A DNA stretch of 64,000 bases from Anaerolineae bacterium (lineage in GTDB: Bacteria > Chloroflexota > Anaerolineae > Aggregatilineales > Phototrophicaceae): positions 26,183 through 90,182 of the forward strand of contig JAJDWK010000066.1 of the NCBI GenBank assembly GCA_022825675.1, given 5' to 3'. The notes below the pieces were generated by a model that made no database searches, was not told the DNA's origin, and worked only from the letters and a program-made list of their open reading frames with translations. A program made the translations under genes and the position numbers. Positions 59,970 to 64,000 of the stretch are shown in pieces; position 1 is the stretch's first letter, and each line of letters starts with the position of its first letter.

Positions 59970-62450
59970 ATGACACTTTGGGCAATGCTGATGGACGAGC
60001 TGGCGACTGCCAAAGCCAAGCCTGACATCGAGCAGGAAGAAGAGCTTGAAGGCGAGGGCGCGGCAATCGACCTGCCGGAAGAAGTGCCCATCCTGCCGTT
60101 GCGGGGCATGGTCGTCTATCCGCAGACAGCCATCCCGCTGACGGTGGGGCAAGAGCGCAGCATCAAATTGATAGACGCTGTTGCCGCTGGCAATCGCATG
60201 GTGGGTTTGTTCGCCTCCAAAGACCCGAACCTGGCGATGCCGGGACCGCATCAAGTGCAAGAAATTGGCACCCTGGCGGCAGTGCATCGCCTGTTCCGCG
60301 CGCCCGATGGCACGGTGCGGCTCTTGATACAGGGGCTGCAGCGCATACATATCGACGAATTTGTGGCGACAGAACCCTATCTCAAAGCCCGCGTTACGCG
60401 CATCCCGGAAGACGAAGTTGTCTTCGCCGATGATATCGAAATGGAAGCGCTTGTCCGCAGCATTGTCGACCGCTTCACCGCATTGGCGGAGCTGGTGCCC
60501 AGCATCCCGCAGGAATTGGTCAGCAACGCGCTAAATGTAGAAGACCCGCTGCAATTGGTCTATGCCATCGCCACCAATGTGCGCATGGAGCTGGAAGATG
60601 CGCAGCGGCTGCTGACGCTGGACAATGTCGGCGACAAGATCCGCCATCTGCTCAAGCTGATTACAAAAGAATATGATGTGCTTTCGCTGGGGCGCAAAAT
60701 CCAGCAAGATGCGCAGCAGGAAATGGAAAAATCGCAGCGCGATTATTATCTGCGCGAACAGTTGAAAGCCATCCAGCGCGAGTTGGAAGAGGATGACGAC
60801 AGCCAGGAAATCGAGAAATTCCGCAAGCTGATAGCGGAAGCCAACATGCCGGAGGAAGCGCGGCGGGAAGCGGAGCGCGAGCTCAACCGTCTCTCAAAGC
60901 TGTCGGTGGCGGCGGCGGAGTATGGCGTCATCCGCACTTATCTCGATTGGATGTGCAGCCTGCCTTGGGACCAGCGCACGGAAGACAAGCTGGACATCGC
61001 CAATGCGCGCGCCATTTTGGACGAAGACCACTTCGGGCTGGCGGATGTCAAAGAGCGCATATTGGAATTCCTGGCGGTGCGCAAGCTGCGCGCCGAGCGT
61101 GCGGCGGACAAATCCAACGGCAGCAATTATGACCCCGTGCGGCGCGACCGCTCAGGCGCTATTCTGCTGCTGGTGGGACCGCCCGGCGTCGGCAAGACTT
61201 CTTTGGGCGCGTCCATCGCCCGCGCGATGGGGCGCGAATTCATCCGCATGAGCTTGGGCGGCGTGCGTGACGAAGCGGAGATCCGCGGCTTCCGCCGCAC
61301 CTATATCGGCGCTATGCCCGGGCGCATTATCCAGGCGCTGCGCCGCGCCAAATCCCGCAATCCTTTGATTATGCTGGACGAAATTGACAAGCTCGGGCGG
61401 GACTTCCGCGGTGACCCCGGCTCTGCCCTGCTGGAAGTGCTGGACCCGGAGCAGAATGCCGAATTCCGCGATCATTATCTCGATGTCGCGTTTGACCTCA
61501 GCGATGTGATGTTCATCACCACCGCCAATGCGCTGGACACGATTCCCGGTCCCCTGCGTGACCGCATGGAGGCGATCCAACTCAGCGGTTATACCGAGCT
61601 GGAAAAACAGGCGATAGCCGCCCAATATCTGCTGCCGCGGCAGCGGCGGGAGAATGGGTTACTCGCTGATGAGCTGGAGCTAAGCGGGGAGGCGCTGCTG
61701 ACGATTATCCGCGATTACACGCGGGAGGCGGGCGTGCGCGGGCTGGAGCGCGAAATCGGCAAAGTGGCGCGCAAGGTGGTTACGCGCATCGCGGAAGGCA
61801 GAGCCGAATCCGTCAGCGTCGGCGCGGATGGCGTCAAGCAGTGGCTGGGCAAGCCGCGCTATGGCTATCGCAGCGAGTTAAAGGACCGGACGGAGACGCC
61901 GGGGGTCGCCACTGGCTTGGCATGGACGCCGGTGGGGGGCGATGTGCTCTTCATCGAAGCGACAAAAATGCAGGGCGGCAAGGGCTTCCAATACACCGGG
62001 CAATTGGGCGACATCATGCAGGAGAGCGCCAAAATCGCCTACAGTTTCGCCCGTTCCCGCGCCGAGCAGCTGGGGGTCGACCCCGCTTTCTATCAAGAAT
62101 ATGACATTCACCTGCATGTGCCTTCGGGCGCGGTGCCCAAAGATGGTCCCAGCGCCGGCGTGACCATGGCGACCGCGCTCGCATCTTTGCTGACCGGGCG
62201 CAGCGCCAAAAGCAACATCGCCATGACGGGCGAGCTGACGCTCAGCGGGCAGGTGTTGCCGGTCGGCGGCATCAAAGACAAGGTGCTGGCAGCGCATCGG
62301 CTGGGGGCGGATACGGTCATCTTGCCGCTTAAGAACGAAAACGACCTTGACGATGTGCCCGGCGATGTGCGCGATGCGCTCACCTTCATCCTGGTCGAGC
62401 ATCTCGATGAAGTGCTGAGCGCGGCGCTGCCGCCGGGCACGGGCGCTTAG
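59970..62450 (+). CDS. lon: ATP-dependent protease Lon
   Basis: 826 residues, the normal LonA length. The N-terminal substrate domain begins [19 protein letters not shown], the helical linker follows, the AAA+ module has Walker [10 protein letters not shown] (near residue 405) and the Walker B region [12 protein letters not shown], and the peptidase domain has S728 in PKDGPSAGV and K771 in GGIKDK. It degrades misfolded and regulatory proteins in the cytoplasm. AGAGGAAG precedes the ATG. An alpha/beta hydrolase gene follows by 16 bases. Confidence 0.97.
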   Translation: MTLWAMLMDELATAKAKPDIEQEEELEGEGAAIDLPEEVPILPLRGMVVYPQTAIPLTVGQERSIKLIDAVAAGNRMVGLFASKDPNLAMPGPHQVQEIGTLAAVHRLFRAPDGTVRLLIQGLQRIHIDEFVATEPYLKARVTRIPEDEVVFADDIEMEALVRSIVDRFTALAELVPSIPQELVSNALNVEDPLQLVYAIATNVRMELEDAQRLLTLDNVGDKIRHLLKLITKEYDVLSLGRKIQQDAQQEMEKSQRDYYLREQLKAIQRELEEDDDSQEIEKFRKLIAEANMPEEARREAERELNRLSKLSVAAAEYGVIRTYLDWMCSLPWDQRTEDKLDIANARAILDEDHFGLADVKERILEFLAVRKLRAERAADKSNGSNYDPVRRDRSGAILLLVGPPGVGKTSLGASIARAMGREFIRMSLGGVRDEAEIRGFRRTYIGAMPGRIIQALRRAKSRNPLIMLDEIDKLGRDFRGDPGSALLEVLDPEQNAEFRDHYLDVAFDLSDVMFITTANALDTIPGPLRDRMEAIQLSGYTELEKQAIAAQYLLPRQRRENGLLADELELSGEALLTIIRDYTREAGVRGLEREIGKVARKVVTRIAEGRAESVSVGADGVKQWLGKPRYGYRSELKDRTETPGVATGLAWTPVGGDVLFIEATKMQGGKGFQYTGQLGDIMQESAKIAYSFARSRAEQLGVDPAFYQEYDIHLHVPSGAVPKDGPSAGVTMATALASLLTGRSAKSNIAMTGELTLSGQVLPVGGIKDKVLAAHRLGADTVILPLKNENDLDDVPGDVRDALTFILVEHLDEVLSAALPPGTGA

Positions 62451-62466
62451 CGAGGCGGGCGAGACC

Positions 62467-63243
62467 ATGCCCTTAAAACCGCTGGAAACTGGCGCGGCGC
62501 TGCATTACGAAGCGCTCGGCTGGCATGGGCGGCGCGCGCCCATTATCTTGCTGCATGGCTTGCTGGGCACGGCGCGCAGCCACCTGGGCGCGGCTATGGA
62601 TTGGCTGGCGGCGAGAGGTTTCCCCGTCATCGGCTTGACCTTGCGCGGCTATGGCGACTCCCTGCCCAAACCGCGCGATTTCCCCGATAACTTTTACCAT
62701 CGTGATTGCGCAGACCTCTTCGCTTTCATGGATGCGCTTGACTGTGAGCGGGCGCATCTCCTCGGCTTTTCGGATGGCGGCGAAGTCGCTTTGATTGCCG
62801 CCGGCAGCCAGCCCGAGCGCATCGCCTCTTGCATCGCTATCGGCGCGGTCGGCAATTTTGGCGCGGAGATGCGCCCGATATTTCAGCGCCTCTACCCGGG
62901 CGACTGGATTACGGAAGCCGAAAAGCGCCTTCACGGCTTTGACGACGCGGCTCGATTTACTGGCGGTTGGGCACGGGCGATGACGCGCATGCTTGATGCC
63001 GGCGGCGATGTCAGCTTGAGTTTGGCACCGCGCATCCGCTGCCCGCTGCTCATCATGCTTGGGCGCGACGACCAGCTGAACCCCCAACACAACGGCGAGA
63101 TTTTTGCCAATGCCGCGCCAAACGGGGCGCTGGCGATGTTCGACTGCGGGCATGCCGTGCAAGATGAAGTTCCCGCCGCCTTCTATGCGCGGGCGCTGGC
63201 GCATCTGCGAGCGGCATACAAAGATGCGGACGCTAGCCGCTGA
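62467..63243 (+). CDS. Alpha/beta hydrolase
   Basis: 258 residues. The oxyanion motif HGLLG follows strand 3 and the nucleophile is in GFSDGGEVAL; the acid Asp is in LGRDDQLNP and the His in CGHAVQDE. It resembles the 3-oxoadipate enol-lactonase/BioH-like esterase group, with no signal for a particular substrate. It is likely co-transcribed with lon and shares one base with the following membrane-protein gene. Confidence 0.88.
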   Translation: MPLKPLETGAALHYEALGWHGRRAPIILLHGLLGTARSHLGAAMDWLAARGFPVIGLTLRGYGDSLPKPRDFPDNFYHRDCADLFAFMDALDCERAHLLGFSDGGEVALIAAGSQPERIASCIAIGAVGNFGAEMRPIFQRLYPGDWITEAEKRLHGFDDAARFTGGWARAMTRMLDAGGDVSLSLAPRIRCPLLIMLGRDDQLNPQHNGEIFANAAPNGALAMFDCGHAVQDEVPAAFYARALAHLRAAYKDADASR

Positions 63244-63668
63244 TGGGCGGGCGAGAAAAGCGGCGTGGTCTGGGGGCGCACCTGCTGCTTGCCGCCGGGG
63301 TCCTGATTATGCTCTGGGCGAGCCTGGAAGACCATGACGCCAGCGCCGTCGCCCTTTTGGGCGCATTCAGCAGCGCCTGCTTGTGCTTGACATTTCTGGA
63401 CAGGCTTCTGCCCGGCGCGCCGATGCCGCCAAGCCTGCTGCTGTCCGCACTGGCGGGCATGCTGATGGGCGCGCTGGCAACAGTGCTTGCCGCCGGCTTG
63501 ATGCTCTTCAAAGACCTGCTGCACGGGCATATTTTCCCCGATTATCCGCCGGCGATGATATTGGCGATGTTGGAGCGGCTGCCGCCTTGGACGCTGGCGG
63601 GCGGGCTGGCGGGGCTGGCGCTGGGCATAGCGCGCAGGGCGATTGCATCAAAAATTAATTCACCATAA
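63243..63668 (+). CDS. Small membrane protein of unknown function, C-terminus encoded by a repeat element
   Basis: 141 residues with four hydrophobic segments: HLLLAAGVLIMLWASL, AVALLGAFSSACLCLTFL, LLLSALAGMLMGALATVLAAGLML and LAGGLAGLALGIARR. I do not recognise the family. The last ten codons (RAIASKINSP) and the TAA come from the end of a family A element that begins at 63635, so the original C-terminus is missing or was replaced. The four membrane segments lie before the junction. The start codon overlaps the hydrolase stop. Confidence 0.65.
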   Translation: MGGREKRRGLGAHLLLAAGVLIMLWASLEDHDASAVALLGAFSSACLCLTFLDRLLPGAPMPPSLLLSALAGMLMGALATVLAAGLMLFKDLLHGHIFPDYPPAMILAMLERLPPWTLAGGLAGLALGIARRAIASKINSP

Positions 63669-63771
63669 CAAGCCGAATAAAACGCAAATTTAACCACCGA
63701 GGACACCGAGATACACCGAGAAAAGCATGAGAAGCCTCTTAAAATCTTTACTCGGTGTCCTCTTTTTCCTC
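63635..63771. mobile_element. Family A element in the opposite orientation, truncated at its inner end
   Basis: It begins CAGGGCGATTGCATCAAAA and follows the reverse complement of element A1 through AACAAGCCGAATAAAACGCA and ACACCGAGATACACCGAG up to 63771. There the match breaks off and a family B element starts. About half of the element is missing. Confidence 0.65.
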
Positions 63772-64000
63772 AGTAAGTGCAAGTAAGTTATGCGACAGAA
63801 CTCCACATATTCCCCCACCCCAAACCCATGCGCCATCTCTATGGCGCATTTTCCCATAAAGAGGGAGGGGCTTAAAACCCTTGTAATCACTGGGTATTCT
63901 CCCCTTCCCTCATTTTGGGGATACTTCGCCATAGAGATGGCGAAGGGGCTGGGGGATGGGGGCTTGAGGCGCGATTTCGCATTACTTACTTGTAATTACT
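63772..64000. mobile_element. Family B element with inverted ends and C/G-rich hairpin core
   Basis: TGCAAGTAAGTTATGCGA (63778-63795) and the inverted TACAAGTAAGTAATGCGA (63977-63994) match at 16 of 18; weaker pairing extends outward to 63772 and 64000. Two perfect stems, TGCGCCAT/ATGGCGCA (63829-63848) and CTTCGCCAT/ATGGCGAAG (63924-63945), and a CCCCTTCCCTCATTTTGGGG unit (63901-63920) form the core. No gene is seen. The element may run past the window edge. Confidence 0.6.

Overview
The window reads as chromosomal DNA of a GC-rich, heterotrophic, free-living bacterium. The mix of genes fits best with a Chloroflexota (Anaerolineae-like) genome: several carbohydrate ABC transporters that lack their own ATPase, a large catabolic cluster with an enolase-superfamily enzyme, MmgE/PrpD and Ldh2, an L,D-transpeptidase with a cytoplasmic basic tail, and dispersed intergenic repeats rich in CACAAAGG and CACCGAG words. 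This assignment is inference; no rRNA, tRNA or ribosomal-protein gene is present to anchor it.

Layout. Nearly everything from 1 to 21781 is on the minus strand. Read in the direction of transcription, it starts with a tandem pair of fold-type I aminotransferase-like proteins (21781-19471). Next comes a large membrane protein broken by a 17-base G tract (19462-16966). A long catabolic block follows: SDR, Ldh2-type dehydrogenase, S9 peptidase, two succinylglutamate-desuccinylase/aspartoacylase-like proteins, MFS carrier, M24-like protein, MmgE/PrpD and an enolase-superfamily enzyme. It ends with a peptide-type ABC importer (SBP, DppB-like, DppC-like) and a sugar-type ABC importer that runs off the left edge. 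The block looks suited to importing and dismantling peptides, N-acylated amino acids or hydroxy/keto acids.

From 22008 to 29711 the genes are mixed: MFS, an AGE-family epimerase attached to the 3' stub of a lost ABC permease, a carbamoyltransferase, a horizontally acquired-looking DNA methyltransferase-HNH fusion, a VOC protein and a family-3 solute-binding protein. From 29890 to 38897 two complete carbohydrate ABC importers (SBP, MalF-like, MalG-like) lie on the plus strand, separated by a medium-chain dehydrogenase, an alpha/beta hydrolase and a 265-bp MITE-like element.

From 39479 to 46547 there is a GH18-like anchored protein, a class IV aminotransferase, a sulfur block (tandem rhodanese with a structured leader, SufE-like protein, Cys/Met PLP enzyme) and a frameshifted DUF952 gene. 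From 46677 to 63668 there are mostly household or solitary genes: RraA-like, MFS, APH-like kinase, lspA, GNAT, GH13, TPR, RDD, MBL hydrolase, Ca2+/cation antiporter, S9 peptidase, L,D-transpeptidase, lon and an alpha/beta hydrolase.

The most unusual signals are these. (1) A family of short elements with terminal inverted repeats; one copy is flanked by a 10-bp direct repeat, others are nested, and one supplies the stop codon of a gene. (2) A G17 tract inside a membrane-protein gene. (3) Two tandem paralogue pairs in which one member keeps and the other has lost the catalytic residues. (4) A 20-codon leader ORF with a perfect Shine-Dalgarno sequence, overlapping the start of the peptide-binding protein gene. 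(5) A leader with mutually exclusive stems and a terminator before the sulfurtransferase gene. (6) Stem-loops placed directly after each of the four SBP genes that head permease genes.
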